DNA from: Burkholderiales bacterium
Lineage (GTDB): Bacteria; Pseudomonadota; Gammaproteobacteria; Burkholderiales; Burkholderiaceae_C
Assembly (NCBI GenBank): GCA_947450745.1
Contig: CANFYD010000029.1
Span: forward strand, 1 to 14,832
Length of the DNA: 14,832 nt
Direction of reading: 5' to 3'
The notes under the pieces are model-generated. The model saw only the letters and a program-made list of their open reading frames with translations, ran no database searches and had not been told where the DNA came from. The number at the start of each line of letters is the position of its first letter. The stretch's first letter is position 1. A program made the translations under genes and the position numbers. Positions 1-6,180 of the stretch are shown here, piece after piece.

Positions 1-1071
1 GCCCTTGCGGCTCATCTTCAGCGAGGTGTGGGCGTCTTCTGTCACGGTTTCAACCGCAATGCCGCCCACTTCCATCAGCGGAGCCCGGCGCAACACCGCG
101 CAAGAGCCGCAAAAGAACGAGGCATTCCAGAGGTCATTGCCGCTCTGCACCAAGCCGTAGAACAGCTCGGCTTCGTTGGGCACGACCCGGAAGGTGTCCA
201 GATTGCGCTCGAACGGGTCGGCGGAGAAGAAGAAGTGAGGTGTCTGCAACATGGCCAGCTTGACGTCGTGGAGAAACGCTCCGACGGTCAATTGCAGGAA
301 AGAGCGCACCGGCACGTGGTCGCAGTCAAAAATCGCCACGAACTCCCCGTCGCTGCGAGCCAGCGCGGCATTCAGATTGCCGGCCTTGGCATGTTTGTTG
401 TCGTCGCGGGTGAAGTAGGTGACGCCCGCAGCGGCGCTGAATTGCTTGAATTCTTCGCGGCGGCCGTCATCCAGCACATAGACGCGTAATTTGTCGATCG
501 GCCAGTCCATCGATTGGGCCGCCAGCACGGTGCCGCGCACTACGTCGAGCGGCTCGTTGTACGTCGGGATGAACACATCGATGGTGGGCCACAGGCTGCG
601 GTCGGATGGCAACGGCATCGGTTGACGGCGCATCGGCATGGCAGTCTGCACATAGCCCAGCAGCAGAATCGTCAGCGCGTAAAGCTCGGCCAGTACCAAG
701 CCCCAGCCCAGCACCGCACCGATCACATTGTTGAAGTCCAAGGTGTTGTCCAAGCGCCAGTACATATAGCGCAAGGACCCGGTGACCGACAGGGCAATCA
801 AGAACATCGAACCCAACTGGCCTTTGACCGAGCGGCGTATCCAAAGGGCCGCCAACAGCGTCAGCAGGCCAAAGCCGAATTGCTCGGGAGCCTCTAACGG
901 CACCGTGATCACCAGGCCAGACACCAGCGCGGCCAAGATCACACCCAGCGCCATCAGCGGCGGCTTGGCCGGCCAGCGATGGACGGGAGGCTTATCGAAC
1001 ATCCAGGCGGCCTGCTCGGCGGCCGGTCGGCCCGCCGGCTTGGGCGGGGTTGCTGCGACGCCGTCTTTCAT
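1..1071 (-). CDS. bcsA: Cellulose synthase catalytic subunit BcsA, N-terminal part (cut by window edge)
   Basis: Processive inner-membrane glycosyltransferase (GT2 family) that polymerises UDP-glucose into beta-1,4-glucan and pushes the chain across the membrane. The first 357 codons are open to base 1; the family is normally about 700-870 residues, so the C-terminal membrane segments and PilZ domain lie outside. Visible are four hydrophobic segments (about residues 38-57, 64-80, 86-100, 117-139), then the GT domain starting near FIPTYNEP (167-174), the UDP-binding DDG (201-203), the DCD metal site (249-251), QTPHFFF (276-282), FFCGS (319-323) and the catalytic-base TED (344-346). The ATG at 1069-1071 overlaps the bcsQ stop codon as ATGA, with only a weak Shine-Dalgarno, so translational coupling is likely. 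BcsB, BcsZ and BcsC genes would be expected further left. Assignment is very secure. Confidence 0.97.
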   Translation of the reverse strand, partial: MKDGVAATPPKPAGRPAAEQAAWMFDKPPVHRWPAKPPLMALGVILAALVSGLVITVPLEAPEQFGFGLLTLLAALWIRRSVKGQLGSMFLIALSVTGSLRYMYWRLDNTLDFNNVIGAVLGWGLVLAELYALTILLLGYVQTAMPMRRQPMPLPSDRSLWPTIDVFIPTYNEPLDVVRGTVLAAQSMDWPIDKLRVYVLDDGRREEFKQFSAAAGVTYFTRDDNKHAKAGNLNAALARSDGEFVAIFDCDHVPVRSFLQLTVGAFLHDVKLAMLQTPHFFFSADPFERNLDTFRVVPNEAELFYGLVQSGNDLWNASFFCGSCAVLRRAPLMEVGGIAVETVTEDAHTSLKMSRKG

Positions 1072-1844
1072 GCAGCCACTCGGTCGTTGAGTCGGATCAG
1101 ATCCAGCACCTGAGCGCAGACGGCTTTCATGTCTTGAGCCGCACGGCACAGCGGGTCGTAATCACCGACAAACTGATTGCACGCCATCGCTTCAGGAATG
1201 GCCTGATCCTGGTGGACCAGGGGCAGCGCGCGCGCGCCGAACTGCATGCGCATCAAGTGTTCGACGTCGCTGTTCAGTTGCCGCGAATTGTCGACCTGGT
1301 TGACCAAGTAGGCGTAGTTGTCAAAGCCCGGCCGGTTCAGGCAGTACTGTTGCAGCAAGCTGTGCATCAAGGGCAGCGTGGCGTAGGACGCCGCATCCGA
1401 CAGCAAGGCGATCAGCACAGTGTTGCTGGCCGTCAGCGCTTGGCTCAGGTAGACGGACGGACCCGGCGGCGTGTCCAGAATGACCACCGTATCGGTGGGC
1501 AAATTGAGCCGAGCAATGCTCTCGCGCAGCTGCCGCGGGTGATCTCGCAACATCTGTTCAAAGTCCATGCGCTCGGACTCCTTGGCGCTGCCATACGGCA
1601 GCAACCGGCAGCCACTGCTGGTGTTCAGCATGGCGTCCTGCCAAGTCACCCCGGCCAACGCGGCCCGAGCCAAGCCTTGCGTTGCCGTGGAGCTGGCGCT
1701 GAAGTGCAGGCGCAATGCATCTTGCGGATCGAGGTCAATCACCAAGACCGGCACACCGCTGCGGGCCAAGGCAATGGCCAGATTCGCACTGAGTGTCGTT
1801 TTGCCGACGCCGCCCTTGGCCGAAACAATGGAAATGATTTTCAT
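1068..1844 (-). CDS. bcsQ: Cellulose biosynthesis ParA/MinD-like ATPase BcsQ
   Basis: A 258-residue SIMIBI-class ATPase. It carries the deviant Walker A KGGVGKTT (residues 10-17), the switch I region DLDPQ (37-41) and the Walker B-like DTPPGPS (124-130). Family knowledge: in enterobacteria BcsQ (YhjQ) pairs with BcsR, binds the synthase cytoplasmic face and is needed for cellulose secretion and polar localisation. The product is encoded 27 bp after the BcsR/P-like gene and overlaps bcsA by 4 bp, which separates it from plasmid or chromosome-partition ParA proteins. The ATG at 1842-1844 is preceded by a purine-rich stretch (GAAGAGA) as a modest ribosome site. Length and motif spacing are normal for the family. 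Confidence 0.93.
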   Translation of the reverse strand: MKIISIVSAKGGVGKTTLSANLAIALARSGVPVLVIDLDPQDALRLHFSASSTATQGLARAALAGVTWQDAMLNTSSGCRLLPYGSAKESERMDFEQMLRDHPRQLRESIARLNLPTDTVVILDTPPGPSVYLSQALTASNTVLIALLSDAASYATLPLMHSLLQQYCLNRPGFDNYAYLVNQVDNSRQLNSDVEHLMRMQFGARALPLVHQDQAIPEAMACNQFVGDYDPLCRAAQDMKAVCAQVLDLIRLNDRVAA

Positions 1845-1871
1845 GATGATTTTTCTCTTCTTAAACAGTGC

Positions 1872-2501
1872 TTAGCGGGTGAATGCGAAGGACTTGGTCT
1901 CTGGCGCTTCAAGACGCCTGAACAAGTCGGATAGTTCACTTATTCCGACCGCCACCACTGTTTTGGTACTGTCCGGAAATGGCCGTACGGAGCTGGGCGC
2001 AGGGCGCACGAATACTTGCGTCAGCACTGGCAAGGCAGGGTTTGCCGATACTCGGGTGGTGCCCACCAGTTGCCGTGGGGACGCCACGGGCGCGGTTTGG
2101 ATCAGTTGAGCCGGAGCCGCGAAGCCTTGTTTTGCACGCTTCGCTGCGAACCGGGAGCCGGCTGCGATGGCCAACTTGACCGGCGTCGAACGCACAGGGT
2201 TTGGCACGCTGGCCGCACTATGAATAACCGGCTCGGTATGCACTGAAATATTAATTTCAGCACCAGTTGAGGGCGCGATGGCGAGAATTGGTGCGGTTTT
2301 GAAGTTATCCGTGCGGCCGCGCATCTTCAATACCGAAGGATTGACCGCAACGATGCCCGTCAAAGTGGAGTGGGTTTGTGCGAGGAGCGGCCAGCGCGCT
2401 TGGCAATTGACAGACTTTTCATCGCTGACGATTTCATGGTAATCGCCGAAACTCGTACCAATGATTTCTTGAAGACCCTGGATATCGGTTGAAATAGTCA
2501 T
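1872..2501 (-). CDS. BcsR/BcsP-like cellulose biosynthesis accessory protein
   Basis: A 209-residue protein. Residues 8-43 resemble the small enterobacterial BcsR, with the pattern LQEII..FGDYHEI (10-24) and then ARWPLLAQ (35-42), comparable to KRWPLLAE in E. coli BcsR. After this comes a long Pro/Ala/Val-rich, probably disordered linker (about 50-180) and a short conserved-looking tail ISELSDLFRRLEAP (187-200). This layout fits the proline-rich proteins called BcsP that sit just ahead of bcsQ in beta- and gammaproteobacterial cellulose operons. Known role (from BcsR): forms a complex with BcsQ that regulates the synthase; for this longer form the role is inferred. No signal peptide or membrane segment is seen, so it should be cytoplasmic. 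The ATG has a strong AGGAG 6 bp upstream. It lies 65 bp after bcsD and 27 bp before bcsQ. I leave the symbol blank because BcsR and BcsP naming overlaps. Confidence 0.8.
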   Translation of the reverse strand: MTISTDIQGLQEIIGTSFGDYHEIVSDEKSVNCQARWPLLAQTHSTLTGIVAVNPSVLKMRGRTDNFKTAPILAIAPSTGAEINISVHTEPVIHSAASVPNPVRSTPVKLAIAAGSRFAAKRAKQGFAAPAQLIQTAPVASPRQLVGTTRVSANPALPVLTQVFVRPAPSSVRPFPDSTKTVVAVGISELSDLFRRLEAPETKSFAFTR

Positions 2502-2566
2502 TGAATTCTCCTGCTTTGAACTGGAAGGTGGAGCGCGGTAGTTGGGCTCCGGGGCGATCCGCTGGG

Positions 2567-3037
2567 TCAGCGGCTGAGTTCGAATTCGAGGGTGCCGAAC
2601 TCGTCAATCGGTGAAATCTGCTTGACCCGCAGGTCTTGACCGGCACCGAGGCTGGACAACCACTGTTGGTAGACGCCGCTCAGGAAGGTAGCCAGCCAAA
2701 CCTGTGCGTCCGCGCCGAACGCGCCTGCGGCGAACTGACCATTGCCGGCACCGTGGTGGACGATCAGCAGGTTCTTGCCGCGGTCGTCTAGGTTGATCCA
2801 GCCCCAGTCCATGCTCTGCCACCGGTTGCTGATGGCCGTCTCCAGGTCACGCAAGCTGCTGCATGCGGGCAACGCCGCTTGGACTGCGTAATTGGCACCG
2901 ACCCGCTGTCCAAAGTCGTTGGCGCTGCCGTAAGGGGTGTCGCTGGTGAACTCTTGGGCCATGGCGGTGACGACCATGCGCCACTGGCGGGAGGATTCAC
3001 GTTGAAGTTTGTAATCGACGTTTTTCGAGGGAATCAT
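2567..3037 (-). CDS. bcsD: Cellulose synthase accessory subunit BcsD
   Basis: A 156-residue protein, the same length as Komagataeibacter BcsD. It shows the family core: WQSMDWGWINLDD near residues 76-88, comparable with the INWGYVKLD stretch of acetic-acid bacteria, then LLIVHHGAG, a WLATFLSGVYQQWLSS segment and a C-terminal beta region ending ELSR. Known role: a periplasmic octameric ring that guides several glucan chains so that they crystallise into ordered fibrils. The start at 3037 was chosen over an upstream in-frame ATG at 3238 because GGAG lies 7-8 bp before it, the length then matches the family, and the extra 67 residues would be Asn/Ile/Lys-rich translation of an AT-rich leader. 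It is the first gene of the operon, unlike the bcsABCD order of Komagataeibacter. Confidence 0.9.
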   Translation of the reverse strand: MIPSKNVDYKLQRESSRQWRMVVTAMAQEFTSDTPYGSANDFGQRVGANYAVQAALPACSSLRDLETAISNRWQSMDWGWINLDDRGKNLLIVHHGAGNGQFAAGAFGADAQVWLATFLSGVYQQWLSSLGAGQDLRVKQISPIDEFGTLEFELSR

Positions 3038-3204
3038 GGGGTAGCTCCTGAAGACGGTGGTTGCGCTCGGCAGACGCAGTGGAAGGATTGAATTGGTTGG
3101 CTGGCTGTTCAAGAGGCCAGCACTTTTGATGTTGATATTTTTACTTTGTTTATTGATTTGGAAAATTAGAAACGATTGAATGTGTGAATTTTTAACGAGC
3201 GCCG

Positions 3205-3225
3205 CTGTAAATTTATTATTTACAG
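3205..3225. promoter_or_regulatory. Perfect inverted repeat in the bcsD leader (candidate operator)
   Basis: CTGTAAAT-TTATT-ATTTACAG, 8-bp arms with a 5-bp centre, about 170 bp upstream of the bcsD start. It may be a dimeric regulator site or an mRNA hairpin. No regulator can be named from the sequence. Confidence 0.45.
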
Positions 3226-3381
3226 ATATTTGCTGCATAGTGAAAATTCAAAGTTTTCTAGTTTTTGAAGGCAATATTTAATATTAATTTAAGATTAAAC
3301 TTTTTGAAAAATAAAAGCGGCGAAATTGTAATCCGTTAATATTTAAATTTCCTTAAAATAGAAGCTTCTGATTGAATTTAA

Positions 3382-3398
3382 AAAACTTAACAAGTTTT
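3382..3398. promoter_or_regulatory. Perfect inverted repeat in AT-rich region
   Basis: AAAACTT-AAC-AAGTTTT, 7-bp arms and a 3-bp centre. On the minus strand it is followed by a T-run, so it could be a weak hairpin or a protein-binding site. Composition alone makes such repeats more likely here, so confidence is low. Confidence 0.25.
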
Positions 3399-3613
3399 GA
3401 AAAATATTTATGCAAATACTGTGAATTTTCCACGAATCGCAATATCGAGCTGCATTGATCGCAACGATGCCGGGTGCTCCTTCTTGCGCCATTCCCGGCG
3501 CGGACCTTGCGGCCAACCACGACTTATCAGCGCACCAATCGTTTCTTGAACCCGGTGAATAATTTGTCACTTGGATCAGATGTCGCTATCTTATTAACGC
3601 TTTTATCATTTGA

Positions 3614-3635
3614 GTCAAATTTGTAGCGATTTGAC
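3614..3635. promoter_or_regulatory. Perfect inverted repeat GTCAAAT-N8-ATTTGAC (candidate operator)
   Basis: Two 7-bp arms separated by 8 bp. The left arm also belongs to a second small repeat, TTTGA-G-TCAAA (3609-3619), giving three related half-sites within 27 bp. It lies about 580 bp upstream of bcsD. The arms vaguely recall the FleQ site (GTCAAT/ATTGAC), but the spacing is different, so no factor is assigned. Confidence 0.4.
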
Positions 3636-3891
3636 CCCCCTCATTCAGGGGAGTCCCTCGCCATTTTTTTCTTTTTATGCGACTTTTTTACTCTTTTGTA
3701 CGCATGGAGCACGCCAAGTTGACTCGACATCGTCCTTTTCATGAGTCTTGGAGCTGCAGACGCCTGCTCTTGAGCAACCCTCGTTCGCAGGGCGAAGCGC
3801 CTGATTCAAAGAGTTTTTTCAACTCCATTCAGTAAAAATGATAAAAATTTACTCAGCTCAGCGTCGTTTTGCACGAGGTGGTGAATAAGGC

Positions 3892-4161
3892 AGGGTGGGT
3901 CGTGACCCGCTTGCGGACGGCTGTGGCACCCGTTTTGCATGAGGCCGCCCCCTGTCAGTACTTGGCGGCACTCGGTGTTTGCGGGAGCAACGGCGTGTTT
4001 GCCGGCTCCGCACAGCTTGGCCCGGTCGCCGTAGGGCGGATCGTGGCCCGCGTGCGGCCGGCTGTGGCACCCTTTCTGCAGGCGGCCGGTCCCTGGCGCT
4101 AGCTCGCTGGATCAAGCGTTTGCGAAGAAGCGGCGTATTCGCGGGCTCAGCCCAGCAGGGC
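3892..4161. repeat. Diverged tandem duplication, period about 141 bp
   Basis: Copy 1 is about 3892-4021 and copy 2 about 4033-4161. They align at an offset of 141 bp, dropping to 140 bp after a single-base indel near 4125-4130, at roughly 70-80% identity by eye. Shared anchors are CGGCTGTGGCACCC (3918-3931 and 4059-4072) and GTTTGCG (3977 and 4118). A short piece of the copy start (GGCGGATCGTG) recurs at 4191-4201. No gene is assigned. The minus-strand frame at 3858-4184 (108 codons) is Arg/Pro-rich and seems to be a by-product of this repeat. Confidence 0.7.
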
Positions 4162-4239
4162 GTTTGCTCCCTCACCCCGGACAACAGGGCGGCGGATCGT
4201 GCTTCTTTACCGCCGGCGATCCAGGAGGCTGGTACCGGG

Positions 4240-5679
4240 TCAGCTGATGACGCGGCCGGGGTTGAGCAGGGCTTGGGGGTCCAGCGCTTGCTTGATGGCC
4301 CGCATCAGACCAAGGGCGACCGGGCTTTTGCGCTCGGCCAAGTCGGCGCGTTTAAGCTGCCCGATGCCGTGCTCTGCGGAGATTGAGCCGCCCAGCGCCG
4401 TCACGGCGTCGTAGACGATGCGGTTGATGGCGGGCTCATGCCGGGCCAAAAAGTCCGCCGCTGCCATGTCTTCGGGCGCTTGCACGTTGTAGTGCAGGTT
4501 GCCGTCACCCAGGTGGCCGAAATCGACCATGCGGATGCCGGGAAAAGCCAGCGCCAGTGCCGCATCGGTGCTGGCCACAAAGGCCGGAATCGCCGAGACG
4601 GGCAGGGCGATGTCGTGCTTGATGTTGAGCCCCTCCAGGCCTTGCGCGAGCGGAATCGATTCGCGCAAATGCCAAAGCCCGCGTGATTGCGGCAGGCTCT
4701 CAGCCACCGCCGCATCGGTGATCAACCCGGCCTCCAGCGCGGCCTCCAGCAAACCTTCGAACAAACCGCGCGCATGTGCTTCCGACTCGGCGTCGGACAA
4801 CTCCAGCAGGACGGTCCAGGCCGCAGCAGGCAGTGGCTGTTGCAACTGCGGGAAATGCCGGCGCACCAAGCCGAGCGAAAACTCGTTCATCACCTCGAAA
4901 GCGGTCAAGCCCGAGCCGGTCTGCACGCGCGCCAACATCAGCAATTGCAGCGCTGCGTCCAAGCTGTCGCAGGTAGCCAGTGCCGTCATTTGCGCCACCG
5001 GTTTCGGGTAGAGCTTCAAGGTGGCCGCAGTGATGATGGCCAGCGTGCCTTCGCTGCCGATGATCAGGTGACGCAGGTCGTAGCCGGTGTTGTCCTTGCG
5101 CAGGCCGGACAAACCGTCCCAGATCTCGCCGCTGGCGGTGACCACCTCCAGCCCCAGGCACAAGTCGCGCGCATTGCCGTAGCGCAACACCTGTGTGCCG
5201 CCGGCATTGCTGGCCAAGTTGCCGCCTATCGTGCAGCTGCCCTCGGCCGCCAAGCTCAAGGGGAACAGCAAGCCTTGCTGAGCGGCCGCCTCCTGCACGG
5301 CTTGCAAGATGCAGCCGGCGTCCACCGTCATCGTCAGGTTGGCTTCATCGATCGCTCGCACCTGGTTCATGCGGCTCAGGCTGAGCAGAATTTGGCGTCC
5401 GCTGGCGTCCGGCGTCGAACCGCCGACCAAGCCGGTATTGCCGCCCTGCGGCACCAGGCTGACGCCATGCGCGGCACATAAACGCACCACGCCGGCCACC
5501 TGCTCGGTGGTGGCCGGCCGCGCCACTGCCAAAGCCCGGCCGACATAACGTTTTCGCCAGTCCAGCTCGTAGGCCGACAGATCGCCGCCCTGCAGCAGCC
5601 CGGCATCGCCGAGCAGCGTGTGCAGCGCTTGCAACAGTGCGGCGCTGGTCTGCGGGTCGAGCGGGCTGCTGTGATTCAC
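4240..5679 (-). CDS. FAD-binding oxidoreductase, D-2-hydroxyglutarate/D-lactate dehydrogenase-like
   Basis: A 479-residue flavoprotein of the GlcD/D2HGDH group, which oxidises D-2-hydroxyacids and passes electrons to an acceptor such as electron-transfer flavoprotein or quinone. The PCMH-type FAD domain holds PQGGNTGLVGGS (77-88), GGNLASNAGG (152-161) and GSEGTLAII (208-216). The C-terminal FAD-oxidase domain has the metal-binding FGHLGDGNLHYN (387-398) and SAEHGIGQLKR (434-444), and it ends with LNPGRVIS. The exact substrate cannot be read from sequence; the absence of glcE/glcF neighbours argues against the glycolate oxidase complex. The start is GTG at 5679, 4 bp after the DUF2069 stop, with a weak ribosome site, so it is probably co-transcribed and coupled. 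No FeS domain is present, unlike some longer D-lactate dehydrogenases. Confidence 0.9.
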   Translation of the reverse strand: MNHSSPLDPQTSAALLQALHTLLGDAGLLQGGDLSAYELDWRKRYVGRALAVARPATTEQVAGVVRLCAAHGVSLVPQGGNTGLVGGSTPDASGRQILLSLSRMNQVRAIDEANLTMTVDAGCILQAVQEAAAQQGLLFPLSLAAEGSCTIGGNLASNAGGTQVLRYGNARDLCLGLEVVTASGEIWDGLSGLRKDNTGYDLRHLIIGSEGTLAIITAATLKLYPKPVAQMTALATCDSLDAALQLLMLARVQTGSGLTAFEVMNEFSLGLVRRHFPQLQQPLPAAAWTVLLELSDAESEAHARGLFEGLLEAALEAGLITDAAVAESLPQSRGLWHLRESIPLAQGLEGLNIKHDIALPVSAIPAFVASTDAALALAFPGIRMVDFGHLGDGNLHYNVQAPEDMAAADFLARHEPAINRIVYDAVTALGGSISAEHGIGQLKRADLAERKSPVALGLMRAIKQALDPQALLNPGRVIS

Positions 5680-5683
5680 GGAG

Positions 5684-6160
5684 TCAGGGTGCTTTGGCGG
5701 CGGCCAGGCGCTGCCGCACTTGCAGCGCGCAAGCGACGAAGATCAGCACGCTCAGCAGCACTTCGAGGCTGCCGAGCCAGACGGCCGCACCGCTCTCGCT
5801 GGTGGCGCGTACGGTGCCTTCGGCAAAGTAGAGCCAGATCATCAGACTGAGCCAGCGGAAGGTGTAAAGGCGGTAGCGCCACAGCCCCAACATCGGCAAC
5901 AGCAAGGGCAGGGCCTTGATGGCCAAGGTGCCTTGGCCGGTGGGGGCCAGCCAGAGCTCCCAGGCCAAGCAGAGCACGAACAAGGCGATCAGCGCACCGA
6001 GCGCCAAGTTGCGCGACAGGTGTTCGCGCGCGCTGGCCTGGCTGCGCAAGGGGAGTGCGGCGGCGTCGGAAGCGGGGGGCGTTGCAGGGCCGGAAAGTGC
6101 GTCGGCTGGGGAGGCTGGGCGCGCTGAAGCTGCGGCAGGCGACGGGGTGGGAGATGACAT
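5684..6160 (-). CDS. DUF2069 family small membrane protein
   Basis: A 158-residue protein whose C-terminal 110 residues match DUF2069: hydrophobic helices at about 51-71, 82-95, 102-115 and 126-147, with the characteristic WRYRLYTFRWLSLMIWLYFAEG stretch across 94-115. The biochemical function is unknown. Residues 1-45 are a low-complexity Ala/Pro/Ser extension without a clear signal. The true start may be later, for example TTG at Leu38, because the ATG at 6160 has no Shine-Dalgarno and lies inside a palindrome. It precedes the FAD oxidase by 4 bp and diverges from yihY. From memory, homologues in Burkholderiales are often next to wrbA and yihY; no wrbA is present here. Confidence 0.8.
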   Translation of the reverse strand: MSSPTPSPAAASARPASPADALSGPATPPASDAAALPLRSQASAREHLSRNLALGALIALFVLCLAWELWLAPTGQGTLAIKALPLLLPMLGLWRYRLYTFRWLSLMIWLYFAEGTVRATSESGAAVWLGSLEVLLSVLIFVACALQVRQRLAAAKAP

Positions 6161-6180
6161 GCTGGCATCATAGCCAGCAT
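6159..6180. promoter_or_regulatory. Perfect inverted repeat spanning two divergent start codons
   Basis: ATGCTGGC-ATCATA-GCCAGCAT has 8-bp arms. The right arm includes the first bases of the yihY ATG (6179-6181) and the left arm includes the DUF2069 ATG (6158-6160, complement). It could be an operator for both genes or an mRNA hairpin hiding both start codons. Confidence 0.4.

Larger units (their letters stand above)
3040..3880. other. AT-rich intergenic region upstream of the cellulose operon
   Basis: No convincing gene. From about 3110 to 3420 and again 3590-3870 the sequence is strikingly AT-rich compared with the GC-rich genes around it. It contains several perfect inverted repeats (listed separately) and many A- and T-runs. 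By position it should hold the promoter and leader of bcsD-bcsR/P-bcsQ-bcsA, which reads leftward. Reading frames in it (for example 3343-3570 minus, 75 codons) have no recognisable domain, no good ribosome site and odd composition, and I do not call them. Such AT-rich control regions often attract H-NS/MvaT-type silencers; that is inference only. Confidence 0.7.

Noticed and set aside
1050..1934. Plus-strand open frame (294 codons) opposite bcsQ
   Set aside because: It is antisense to a clear ATPase gene, has no ribosome site and no domain.
3038..3238. Longer BcsD starting at ATG 3238
   Set aside because: The extra 67 residues are encoded by AT-rich leader. The ATG at 3037 has a good ribosome site and gives the family's normal 156 residues.
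3343..3570. Minus-strand 75-codon frame in the AT-rich region
   Set aside because: The composition changes halfway from GC-rich to AT-rich, there is no domain or good start signal, and it probably arises by chance.
3858..4184. Minus-strand 108-codon Arg/Pro-rich frame
   Set aside because: It lies in the tandem repeat. Differences between the copies are not concentrated at its third codon positions, so it is not the frame under selection; no ribosome site is obvious.
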